Shown piece after piece: positions 9,555-17,667 of a stretch of 17,667 nt of DNA (positions are counted from its first letter, which is position 1; each line of letters begins with the position of its first letter). The notes under the pieces were generated by a model, which was given only the letters and a program-made list of their open reading frames with translations, was not told the DNA's origin and did no database searches. This DNA comes from Larix sibirica (Eukaryota > Streptophyta > Pinopsida > Pinales > Pinaceae). A program made the translations under genes and the position numbers. The DNA lies in contig NWUY0300007847.1 of the NCBI GenBank assembly GCA_004151065.3, positions 24,936 to 42,602 on the forward strand, in the 5' to 3' direction.

Positions 9555-10030
9555 AATAAATTCATTGAAGAAGAAATAAAGTAACCTCAATATTCAATTG
9601 CAGGAACTAGAGGAACTACATGGATTAACATTCTTTTGTAGCTTAAATTCAAAATTTCAAGTGAAGTGTTTTAATGATGAAAACCAATTCAAGGTAAAGA
9701 AAACATAAAATTGTTCTTTTAAATGAAATTATGTTTAGATTAATAAAACCATTAATATATATCTAGTTTAGAAAATGAAACAACTTAGAATTTTTATATC
9801 CATTTTCCATGCAACTCCACAGAGGACATCTTCTATGATCCTATTTTCATTTTATATAATAACTACTCTTACAATGTCTTCAATGTCCTTGATTGAAGAT
9901 AATTTTGAACACCTTCACCAACACAAGCTATGTAAATCCCTTCATATTGTGAAATTACACATCCTATAATGATGTAAAACCACTTTTATACAAACTGAAA
10001 AATTTGGGTGATTGTTGGAAATTTGAATTA
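9555..10030 (+). repeat. Large tandem duplication, copy 2 (476 bp)
   Basis: Starts AATAAATTCATTGAAGAAGA exactly 480 bp after copy 1 and ends GGAAATTTGAATT. Compared with copy 1 it lacks the second 59-bp unit and carries an extra segment at about 9818-9876 (after CATGCAACTC). The 64-codon frame at 9775-9969 lies wholly inside this repeat and is not treated as a gene. Confidence 0.9.
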
Positions 10031-10537
10031 ATGCAAGAAACCTACCAAAATTCAACAAAAACAAGCACATAAATGCAATCGATTAGTTTAAATGAATATA
10101 CTTACCATTATTGCAATCTTTGAGGTCCAAATAAAATATAAGAAAGGAAGGAACGATTACATGTCCACTTAAGTCACACTGAGAAAAGGAATTTCTATTG
10201 TGAAAAGGAAGAAGGGAAGCAACTATTGGATGGCCATCTATATGCAATGAGTCAACAAACAAACATCTATTTTATTTTTTTTAAGTAAGAAGAAATTATA
10301 TTAATACAAACAAAATATATATAGATGTTTGTATTGGTTTAGATGTGAGACAAACTAAAAAAGTCTTCTAAAACTAAGAAAAAACATGAAAGCAATCCTA
10401 CCTTAGGTGGGAAACTAGGCCATAAAAGGAACATAATGTCTTATAAATTGTCTTACAAGCTTAAAACTTCTTAAATTGCCTATTACTTGGAAACAAAAAC
10501 TTGGAACAAAACTATAATGCAAAAACTATAAATCATG
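10031..10537. other. Non-coding stretch with a small inverted repeat
   Basis: No gene is seen. CAAACATCTAT (10260-10270) and its exact reverse complement ATAGATGTTTG (10321-10331) enclose about 50 bp of A/T-rich DNA. Imperfect pairing continues inward, so this could be a tiny hairpin or a decayed MITE. Confidence 0.4.
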
Positions 10538-11173
10538 CTATTCCTTTACATGAGGAACCAGTGGGAAAGGTGGACCCGCGACCTTCTAATGAACAATAAC
10601 AATAGAGGATTCTTCCCATGGTCGGCTCGTAGCAGGAGGTTGAAAGGTGCCTCTATGACATTCAACAATCTAGGTCACCATTGATAGAAGATAAGCTGCT
10701 TAAATTCCCCTCATATGTTGCTTAGCTTCCTCATTATCCTTAAATTTCCTGGTCAGTTTGACCTCAACTTCCATCACGGGCATGGTCGCTTGATCTTTCT
10801 TGGGGACTGAGTCATGGTAAAATTCAGCAGCATCTACAATGGCCTTAGCAGCGCGCAGGGAATTGGTGAGGGAGGAATGGGGTTTCTTTCCACGGGGATC
10901 CATGAGATGGTAAAACATAGGAGCCAAAGTTCCAGACACTGCCTTAATGGGAACATAATCAAATTTCTTGAGAGAGTAGGGCCAAAGCAAGAGGATAGCC
11001 ATGGCCTTTCGCCCATAATTTATCTGCACTTGAGCCATAATACATGTTACCTCCAGACATACCAGGTCATCATTGCAATTCCTGGCCATGAAGAGAAACA
11101 TGATACTAGGTCATGTGTCGAGCTCCCAAACCATGCGAGCTATTGAACCCATAGTCCTCCACACTGGTTCCAT
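10538..11173 (-). pseudogene. Unidentified decayed coding frame in a GC-richer island
   Basis: Seen: from an ATG at 11173 one minus-strand frame runs to 10538 with stops at 11111-11113 (TGA), 10700-10702 (TAA), 10670-10672, 10586-10588 and 10538-10540 (all TAG). The longest open part (11101-10703, 133 residues) reads like real protein: CLEVTCIMAQVQINYGRKA, then KKFDYVPIKAVSGTLAPMFY, HLMDPRGKKPHSSLTNSLRA and a charged end. The first part contains MGSIARMVWELD. The tail after 10670 is Pro-rich (FQPPATSRPWEE, GPPFPLVPHVKE). The stretch is visibly richer in G and C than its flanks, which suggests a coding or captured origin. I do not recognise the domain. It could be a gag-like or transposase fragment or a plant gene exon. 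No signal peptide or convincing membrane segment is seen. Confidence 0.45.
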
Positions 11174-12290
11174 TTACTTGCATTATCATCTAGCTTGGAT
11201 GAAATATCATGCCATTAATACTTGGAGCGTGAGACCCTCCTACCTGTCACATTACGCCCTATGCTGCCACCTCTGTTATTGACACACAATCCCCATTGCC
11301 GGAAAACACCCTATTCGGTGAAACAAACAAACATATATTGAGGAAAGGTACTTCCACTAATAAATGGATGGTCACGAGGGATTGAAGAATGGATGATTTC
11401 GATTATTTGAATTGTTGTTTTCTAAATCCTTTTTAGAAAAAAAAAACACTTTTTGTTCTAATAATCAATAATTTTATTTAAAAAATTATTTTGTCAAAGA
11501 AAAGAGTTAAATACTAGTTTTTAATGTTTTAAATTAATTACCATAACATAAAAAATAAATTACTAGAAATAAATCTTTAATATCTTAAATAGCCACATAT
11601 TTACAATTAGTTATTTTTTCATCTATATGCTTAATAAATTGAGAACTAATCCAAAAACACCTTAAAATGAAATATTTTTTAAATACATCTATAATAGAAT
11701 TGAGTGAAAATTTCTTTTAATACATTTATAATACAATCGAGTTTGAAAATGAGTAACATTTTTTCACCTATCCTACCTTAATAATATAGTATAATATGTA
11801 ATTTTACTTAATTTATAAATTAATTATTTTTGAATTCTTTTTACTTACAAAAATCATAATTAATAACCCACCTTATAATAATATATATGAATATCCATTC
11901 AAGATTTTATAAAAGTTACAAACAAATTATTGTTATATCATTCAAACTACATGAATTTATGATATCATTCAAATTACATGGATTTATGATAAGAAATTAT
12001 TGATTTTGATACAATGTATATAGATATACCATGGTTAAAAATGACAATGAACATTTGCTTTAGAAACTAAATTTATGTAGCAAAAGTAATTTATAATATA
12101 ATAATAACAACAACAATTAAGACAAATTACACAACCTAAACAATAAGAATCATTATAATCCAAAAATATTTTGGAAAATAAATAAATATGCACTTCACAT
12201 ACAGAGCCATGAAGAATAGAAAATACTTTCTCGTACATCAATGTGTTTATGAAGTTATTAGATAGAAATATTGTAAAAAAAAATTAAATC
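11174..12290. other. Very AT-rich non-coding stretch
   Basis: No gene is seen. After about 11340 the sequence is extremely AT-rich with short A and T runs. It includes a diverged 37-bp-offset repeat (ATACATCTATAATA at 11683 and ATACATTTATAATA at 11720) and the 27-bp duplication listed separately. The 68-codon minus frame at 12035-12241 is low-complexity (Tyr/Cys/Ile-rich) and looks accidental. Confidence 0.5.
11935..11988 (+). repeat. Tandem duplication, 27-bp unit
   Basis: ATATCATTCAAACTACATGA at 11935 is repeated as ATATCATTCAAATTACATGG at 11962; the units abut and differ at two positions. Confidence 0.85.
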
Positions 12291-12332
12291 TAGCTTAGAT
12301 GGTTAAAGTGAGATTGTGTTATCCTTGAATCC
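12291..12332 (+). mobile_element. Possible tRNA-derived SINE head (A and B box-like)
   Basis: TAGCTTAGATGG (12291-12302) fits the pol III A-box pattern TRGYNNARNNGG. TCCTTGAATCC (12322-12332) is a weaker B-box-like match (7 of 11 to GGTTCGAATCC). The spacing is tRNA-like. No clear SINE tail or target duplication could be fixed, so this may be chance. Confidence 0.25.
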
Positions 12333-12425
12333 ATTTGATTCCTATTAGTAACATGCTTTTCCATCGTTGGCCATTTTTCTTTTGCAAATAGTCATTTCAT
12401 GTGAACGAGGCCAAGTACAATCCCC

Positions 12426-12751
12426 TTGAATAATTTCTTCTTGAGGATAAGAGATACAATGAAAAATGAAGACAATGTGGGAGTGATTATAAGAAAAATG
12501 GCATTGCTCTTATTATCTTGGTTGATAATAGAATGCTTCATATTTATGATCTTTGCTTATCTAGTAACAAAGGTATTCAGACGTTTAAGGGTACACACAA
12601 GTTTAATTTCTTGGAATTTTGTGAAGGTGTTATTAGTGAACAAGATAGATTTATTTACTTAACACAAATAATTGTTAGTAGTGTGCATGTAGCCATAATA
12701 ATAAGGTGCTTTTCTTTTGGTTATATCTCAATTCATTTTTTTTTGATTTAG
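12426..12751 (+). pseudogene. Possible unidentified exon relic
   Basis: Two overlapping plus frames look like one protein split by a frameshift. The first (from 12426) gives MKNEDNVGVIIRK, and the second (from 12518) continues MVDNRMLHIYDLCLSSNKGI, then FNFLEFCEGVISEQDRFIY, before turning low-complexity near 12680. The LVDNRMLHIYDL piece resembles a WD40-like beta-propeller strand, but I cannot name a family and the match is too short to rely on. No start, splice site or neighbour supports an active gene. Confidence 0.25.
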
Positions 12752-12999
12752 CTACTCATCTATTAATAATACATGTAAAAGGTACATGTTGATGAGGATA
12801 TAGTTTGAACATTTGAAGGTTTTGCCCACGATATTAAAAATTGATCATTGAACTAATTATACTATTAACATAAATATCTATCCTCATAGGCTTTGATAAA
12901 ACAATATATGTATAAAAATAACTATCCATAAGGCCTAAAAACTTCTAAGAAACACACTCATCTATGAAATTGGGCAAGGGAGTCACCCATACTTGAAAA
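12752..12999. other. Spacer without recognised features
   Basis: AT-rich sequence with no gene, repeat or RNA that I can support. Confidence 0.5.
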
Positions 13000-13950
13000 T
13001 TAACATAAGAAGCTAGACAAAAAGGGTTGGAATAGGGAAAATAGGATTTTATCCCTTACCCTCAGAAGCCAAGTCCACATAGATGTAGATTGGTTGAGTG
13101 GGTGCTTAGACACCATTGCTTGTGTCTGGTTATTAGGATTTTGTTTCTCCACCACATTCAATTCCCCAAATGTATTTGACCACAATTTCATACTTTTGGT
13201 CCATGAAGTCTAGTTTGTCCATAATGCTTGTTGTTGAGTGTCTCATTTGTCCACTACCTACGCAATAAAATATTTATCGTGCCAATACAATTCTACCATA
13301 TTGAAGTATTTTGTATCTCTATTGCGAGAGAAGCCCATATAAGGAATCCAATTAGAAGCTCATCATCAATTAAATACCAAGAATTATTTATGTGTTTTTC
13401 TCTGACCAAGTTTTCAATACATTCCACCTCATCCTTAACAAAAGATAGAAACATCATATGGTGTCTCTTTACATCCTTCATTGCCTCTAATTTACTTGAG
13501 TGTGATTTTATGTAGCGGGGCCTTTGTTGGGGATTCTACATGCTTGAGGTCTTCCCCTTTTGATTTCCCTTGATTTGCTACCATCGACAATATTCTTCCC
13601 CTTTTCTTGATGCCCGTTCATGTTACCTAGATGCCTCTTTTATATTTGATTACCATGGGTTCAAGATAAAAAGTTGGATGGTTCCCAAACAAACTAAATC
13701 CAAACAAACCCCTTCTAACTCGGTCCCTTGTCCATAGAATGTGAAAGTAATGTGAAGTGGGGTTTTCCTTCTACCTCACTAGTAGCCATAGTCTAGTGCC
13801 AAGTATATTCTCTTAAAGTAGGAAACCTAACATACTCGGCTTGAGAAAACTTAAGGAGTTGGGGGTTTTCCCATAACCAACCTAGTGACCACAAAATTTG
13901 AATGGGTATGGCCTAAATGAGGTGAGAAAGATTCAAGATAGCCTTTGTTC
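13000..13950 (-). pseudogene. Degraded minus-strand coding traces, unidentified, left of the LINE
   Basis: Short minus-strand open pieces follow one another with frame changes. In order of reading: YVRFPTLREYTW and MATSEVEGKPHFTLLSH (about 13840-13760), a basic stretch GSKSREIKRGRPQACRIP (about 13585-13530), MKDVKRHHMMFLSFVKDEVE (13481-13293 frame), and MDQKYEIVVKYIWGIECG near 13200-13150 overlapping the 63-codon frame 13191-13000. Base composition is less extreme than in the AT-rich middle of the window. This suggests an old coding sequence, perhaps another retroelement ORF into which the LINE was inserted. No zinc knuckle or named domain is visible, so identity is open. Confidence 0.3.
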
Positions 13951-14399
13951 CTCCTATTTTTTTTGAATAGGACTAGGATGTACCTAGGAAATAGGAAAAA
14001 CCTAGAGGAGATGAATTAGAGACTTAAAAGGAAATGACCTTCCATGGATCTTATGAGTTCAAATATGATTCCTCATCAAGATTTTAATCATATGCATACC
14101 ATTTATATGACAACCTTGCACACACAAATACATCATATAAGTAGGGTAGAGTTTAATTCTAATTCAAAGTAAGGAGTTTCTCATCATACGAAAGGGTCAA
14201 ATCATAATGCTCCTTGATGTCTCTTCAAACTCCTTCTCATGCATTTCCATACTTGTGAGATTGATACCACTTGTCCCTTAAGGTGACGTGCACTCTCATC
14301 CATTGCAAATTTCATACCTAACACCCAATACAAGGGATCCATGTCCAATATATGGATATGAATATAGTCAACCTTTAGGTTGGATGCATTCATGTTGTA

Positions 14400-14850
14400 C
14401 CAACTTTAATCTAAGTCTCAAAGATCAAGAAGCACCCCTTCATTGGCTAGTTGGTTTTATAGGATATTTTATGTGCATATTTCATGGACAAGAAGAGAGT
14501 TGGGATGAGGGTGATGCTACTTTGAACCAAAGTTAAGTCTCCAATTATTCATCAACCTATCTAATAAGGTTCCATGCAACAATCTTTGAGAGCATTCACT
14601 AATATGAGGAACTCCCATTCAACCTGAATCAATTTATCATGTCCTTGAGTTATAGCAATGAGGAGGACCTTTTCCATAGATATATTAGTTGCATTATTTG
14701 TGTTTGTCCCCATGAACCCCACAAATCCCACAATCACTCTTAGGATGTGTCCAAAGGAATCTCTGAAGACTCCACCAAATCCAAATGGGTCTAGATTACC
14801 CTTCGAGGGTCAATCAAAGTTGATTTTCATGAAATCTAATGGAGAAGGAG
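14400..14850 (-). other. RNase H (RVT_3 type) domain remnant of the LINE
   Basis: The minus strand reads MKINFD (14829-14812), a stop, then PSKGNLDPFGFGGVFRDSFG, GTNTNNATN and LANEGVLL. This fits the plant RVT_3 pattern (NFDGxSKGNPGPAGxGGVxRD...NNxAE...LANEG). The first catalytic Asp is retained. The Glu expected after NNA is replaced in NNATN, so the domain is non-functional. Confidence 0.8.
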
Positions 14851-15101
14851 ACCATACCTTAGGGGATTTATCATGGGGATTAAAGGGTCAATATTCCCCC
14901 CCCAACTTCCAAGGGATATATTCCCCATAGGGATATGATTCTCTATTCTTTGGCACTACATTTTTTCTTTCGTTCAACCAAGAAGAGGATTGGATAAGGT
15001 CTTTGATGTTTTGGGAAATTTCCTGTCATAATACATCCACTCCTTGGTGCTCATCCTTTAAAAGTTGTTGCACATCTTTCCCACATGATTTATGTTTGAT
15101 T

Positions 15102-15160
15102 ACATTGGTTAAATAGATGTTCAACTGATCTTACCTCTTGATTACACATGTGGTAGATGG
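15102..15160 (-). other. zf-RVT zinc-binding motif of the LINE ORF2
   Basis: The minus strand encodes MCNQEVRSVEHLFNQCNQT, matching the CxxC...HLF..C core of zf-RVT in plant LINE ORF2. The first Cys of the CxxC pair is replaced (reads YHMC), and a stop follows the NQT. Confidence 0.75.
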
Positions 15161-16101
15161 AAGGTCCTTCAAAACCCCTCTTTGAAGTCTATCACAATTG
15201 AAAAAATTCCTTCTTTGCTTGGCATCAACTAGAGGAAGGTGGAGATGTTTTGCCATATCCCATGCATCTATACTTGTTTCCAGATCTTATCTCTCTCAAA
15301 ATATTTATGCCTTGATTTGAGTCTATAAGCTTATTTGACCAAAAATGTTCCTCCTCTTGTCTACCCCCATCTAAGAGTATCTTTTTTTTCCTTGAAACAT
15401 ATTCTACAATGCTTTAGTTCTTCTTCTAAGAGGGATAGTCCTTCCCACAAGATTTTAGGAGGCTTTTTTTTTTGACTTTCTAGGTTTGCTAGCCTATGGA
15501 TTCTGCTTCTTACCTTTCCTTTTAGTACTAGCTGATATAATGCTAGTTCATGGAGTGGAAGAGGCATTTAGTTTCTATGAGAGCTACTTGGGTGCTTAGT
15601 TTTTCCTATTACTACCATGAGTCATCCTCATAGAAGGTGAAATTCCCTACTTTGATTTCTCATAAATAATAATTTTGGACTATGACTTTGTTCCTCCATG
15701 CATTATTCAATATCAAAGAGCTTGGTTTGTGTCCATCCATTCTTATAATATCTTGTCCCTCAAAGTACTTTTCATATTTTTGATTCCATATATGACCCAT
15801 ATAATTATCCCTTGTTATTGAGCCATCACCACTAGGTTTTCCCTAGTAATAGTTTGCCAAGATGTTTGAATGTCTCTAACCCATAGACTCGAGTCTTCTG
15901 GAAGTCAAAATTTGTCCCATGCAAATAAGACCCTTTATTTTATTTGATCGTCCACCCCAAAGAAAGGATCTCTAGAGCCTTTTTATTTCCTCGAGGATAT
16001 TGGTTGGGGAAACTAGTACCAAGAATAAATATAAGGGCATTGATTGTAAGAAAAAATTAATCAAAGTTAATCTACTTGGGAGGTTGAGGGATTTAAAGGT
16101 A

Positions 16102-16502
16102 TGTAGTAAGCCTTGATAGATAAAAGATAAAATCCCTTAAATTCATAAATTCAAAAATTAATCCACACAAGAATAAACACAAGAATGTAGAGAAGACCCT
16201 TAAGGTAGGGAAACACCATCAAATACTCCTTATGGAAGAAATCAGTCCACTAACCATGCTTGCTACAAAATACTAGATCCAACATATCCAATACAATGAC
16301 ACTCATGTATATTTATAATTTCTCATGAGTATTCCTATGGGTCTATGCCAATTTCCCCTTCTTATTATATTATTTATTCTAAATACCTAGTGGGACTATT
16401 TAGTACCCACCAACTACCAAGTGGGTCTATTCCATGATTATGGTGTAATTACATACATTATCTCCTTGGGTACCTCCCTTGGTACCCACCATTATCCTCC
16501 CT
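16102..16502. mobile_element. 401-bp non-coding insertion inside LINE ORF2 (possible solo LTR or other small element)
   Basis: LINE homology stops near 16540 and resumes at about 16100 (TFKSLNLPSR on the minus strand). AGGTA stands on both sides (16097-16101 and 16503-16507), as expected for a 5-bp target duplication. Inside are a minus-strand TATAAATA (16317-16310) and a perfect hairpin, TGGGTACC/GGTACCCA (16467-16474 and 16481-16488). The left end begins TG, but the right end with this boundary is CCT rather than CA, so a solo LTR is not proven. No ORF. Confidence 0.5.
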
Positions 16503-17667
16503 AGGTAGATTACAAAGTACAAGTGCCTAGATTTTGTATCTATATTTAAGAGAAGGTTTTCCCATGAGATGTTCTTCAATGCAAGGAGATCCTAGGCATT
16601 TCGGGGGAAGAGATCCTTTTTGTAATCCTAGAATTATTACAATTTTGCACTAAGATACTATGGGAGTATTAAAGAAAAAGGCACAATATTTTCCTTGATT
16701 GATCATAGTACCCAACTAACAAGAAAGTATCTAGAATGCCTTTAATATTCTATGCTTCCTTTGTAGAAGGGTGACCAATGAGAAACAAATGATCCATAAA
16801 TTGAAAGTGGTAAAGGGGATCAGAGCCATTCAAAAGGATGAGGTCTTTTATATTGCCTATTATAATGCCATGATGGAGACTTCCTCCCAATCCTTTCATC
16901 ATAATTAAAAAAAATGGGAAACATGATCTCCTTGTATAATACCTCAAGAAGGATTAAATAGAGAGGAAGGGGAGCCATTTACTAAAATAGAGAAAAAGGA
17001 AGATGAGACTAGATTTTGTATCCAACTTTTCCAAATTGGATCGAAGCCAAAAGTAGTCAACATCTAGACTATACCTTACCAACTTAAATGATAAGACAAT
17101 TTGGACATATCAGGCTTGATTGGTACACTCGGATTCTAGGTTGATTTCATGGAATTGATGGCTTCATGTGCAACAATGAGCTTGTCTAAAATTTTCCTCC
17201 CTTCAATGTAACCTCTTCTCATGAGATATAATGCAAGGCATAATTGGTTTTAGTTTTTTGGTGATGACCTTGGAAATGAATTCATAAATGTCATTGCAAA
17301 GAGAGATTGATTTGAATTTATTTGGCGAGTTCACTTGGTCTTATTTGGGAAAAAGTTGTAAGAAAGGTAAATTTGAATGTCTGCATAATTCCTTGGGAGG
17401 CCCTGAATTCCTCCACTACTTTCCAAACCACTAAACCTACTACAAACCAATAATTTTGGAAGAAACTAGTTGTAAATGCATATGATCCTAGAGAGTTCTC
17501 ATAATCCATGTCCATAACTATACTTTCTACTTCTTTAAGAGTAATCTCTCTCATTAAACTAGCATTTTGTTCTATGGTGACCAACTTGGGGATGTGGGCT
17601 ATTGTCTCACCACCTTTGGTTCAAAGAGAAATTACTGATCCGGATTTATGTGAGAAAAAATGAAAGA

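Larger units (their letters stand above)
13957..17667 (-). mobile_element. L1-type LINE retrotransposon, 5'-truncated by the window edge
   Basis: The minus strand carries, in order from the right edge, reverse transcriptase, linker, zinc motif and RNase H of a plant L1-type LINE, then a short untranslated tail. The tail may end at the run of eight T on the plus strand (13957-13964), which is a short poly(A) on the element strand. That end point is tentative: eight bases is weak, and the target duplication cannot be checked because the 5' end is outside. Endonuclease and ORF1 are not in the window. Confidence 0.75.
14202..17667 (-). pseudogene. LINE ORF2 pseudogene (reverse transcriptase, zf-RVT, RNase H)
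   Basis: Known: ORF2 of L1-type LINEs copies the element's RNA into DNA at a nicked target. Seen: RT starts with HIPKLVTIEQNASLMREITL (about 17610-17555). It continues in several frames through KLKPIMPCIIS, FGFDPIWKSWIQNLVSS, FFSILVNGSPSSLFNPS and LIMMKGLGGSLHHGIIIGN. The catalytic YADD position reads FMDH (16800-16789), so the second Asp is lost. Thumb pieces include LGSPCIEEHLMGK and, after a 401-bp insertion, LNLPSRLTLINFFLQSMP, ILEEIKRL, FLWGG and EGQDIIRMDGHKP. A linker follows at 15567-15361, then the zinc motif and RNase H. LANEGVLLDL (about 14440-14410) closes RNase H, and a 63-codon tail ends at 14202. Dozens of stops and frameshifts mean it cannot be active. Confidence 0.85.

Noticed and set aside
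8218-10030. Clustered direct repeats considered as a CRISPR-like array
   Set aside because: Repeats differ in sequence and length, abut directly without spacers, and the surroundings are eukaryotic.
10814-11282. Plus-strand frames of 110 and 69 codons, and a 60-codon minus frame
   Set aside because: Other-frame shadows of the minus-strand unidentified frame at 10538-11173, which has more protein-like composition and continues in phase.
14288-14930. Plus-strand frames at 14288-14536 and 14658-14930
   Set aside because: Antisense to the LINE RNase H domain and C-terminal tail.
16503-16530. CNLP-like piece at the upstream border of the 401-bp insertion, read as a duplicated LNLP target
   Set aside because: The similarity is weak and out of frame; the AGGTA 5-bp direct repeat explains the junction more simply.

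Overview
This window looks like intergenic DNA from a large plant genome, most likely a gymnosperm (inference). It is AT-rich by eye and has no intact gene. What can be recognised is plant retroelement debris plus one dead plant gene. I see no rRNA, tRNA, CRISPR array, bacterial operon or functional multi-gene system, and I do not claim one.

Left block (1-3941, minus strand): the 5' end of an LTR retrotransposon. A 1.8-kb LTR (2138-3941) with TGTAAT/ATTACA ends is followed by an initiator-Met-tRNA-type primer binding site. After that comes one reading frame that stays nearly open for about 710 codons to the window edge, with six in-frame stops. Its protein matches no gag or pol domain I recognise and is the least explained object here.

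Next block (3942-5163, plus strand): the C-terminal half of a patatin-like phospholipase (pPLA-III type) pseudogene. It is one frame with four premature stops, and the catalytic Asp position is Glu. Its missing N-terminal part is probably beyond the LTR element, which appears to have landed inside it.

Middle (5164-12900): mostly non-coding and rich in local duplications. These include an 81-bp repeat flanking a compound microsatellite, four short tandem duplications (27-45 bp), and a 480-bp tandem duplication with a nested 59-bp duplication. A GC-richer island (about 10538-11173, minus strand) holds an unidentified decayed coding frame. Other weak relics lie near 5257-5544 and 12426-12751, and a possible tRNA-derived SINE head lies at 12291.

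Right block (about 13957-17667, minus strand): ORF2 of a plant L1-type LINE, running off the right edge. Reverse transcriptase, linker, zf-RVT zinc motif and RNase H occur in the expected order but are broken by many stops and frameshifts. A 401-bp non-coding insertion flanked by AGGTA interrupts the RT thumb region. DNA to its left (13000-13950) carries further unidentified, degraded minus-strand coding traces.
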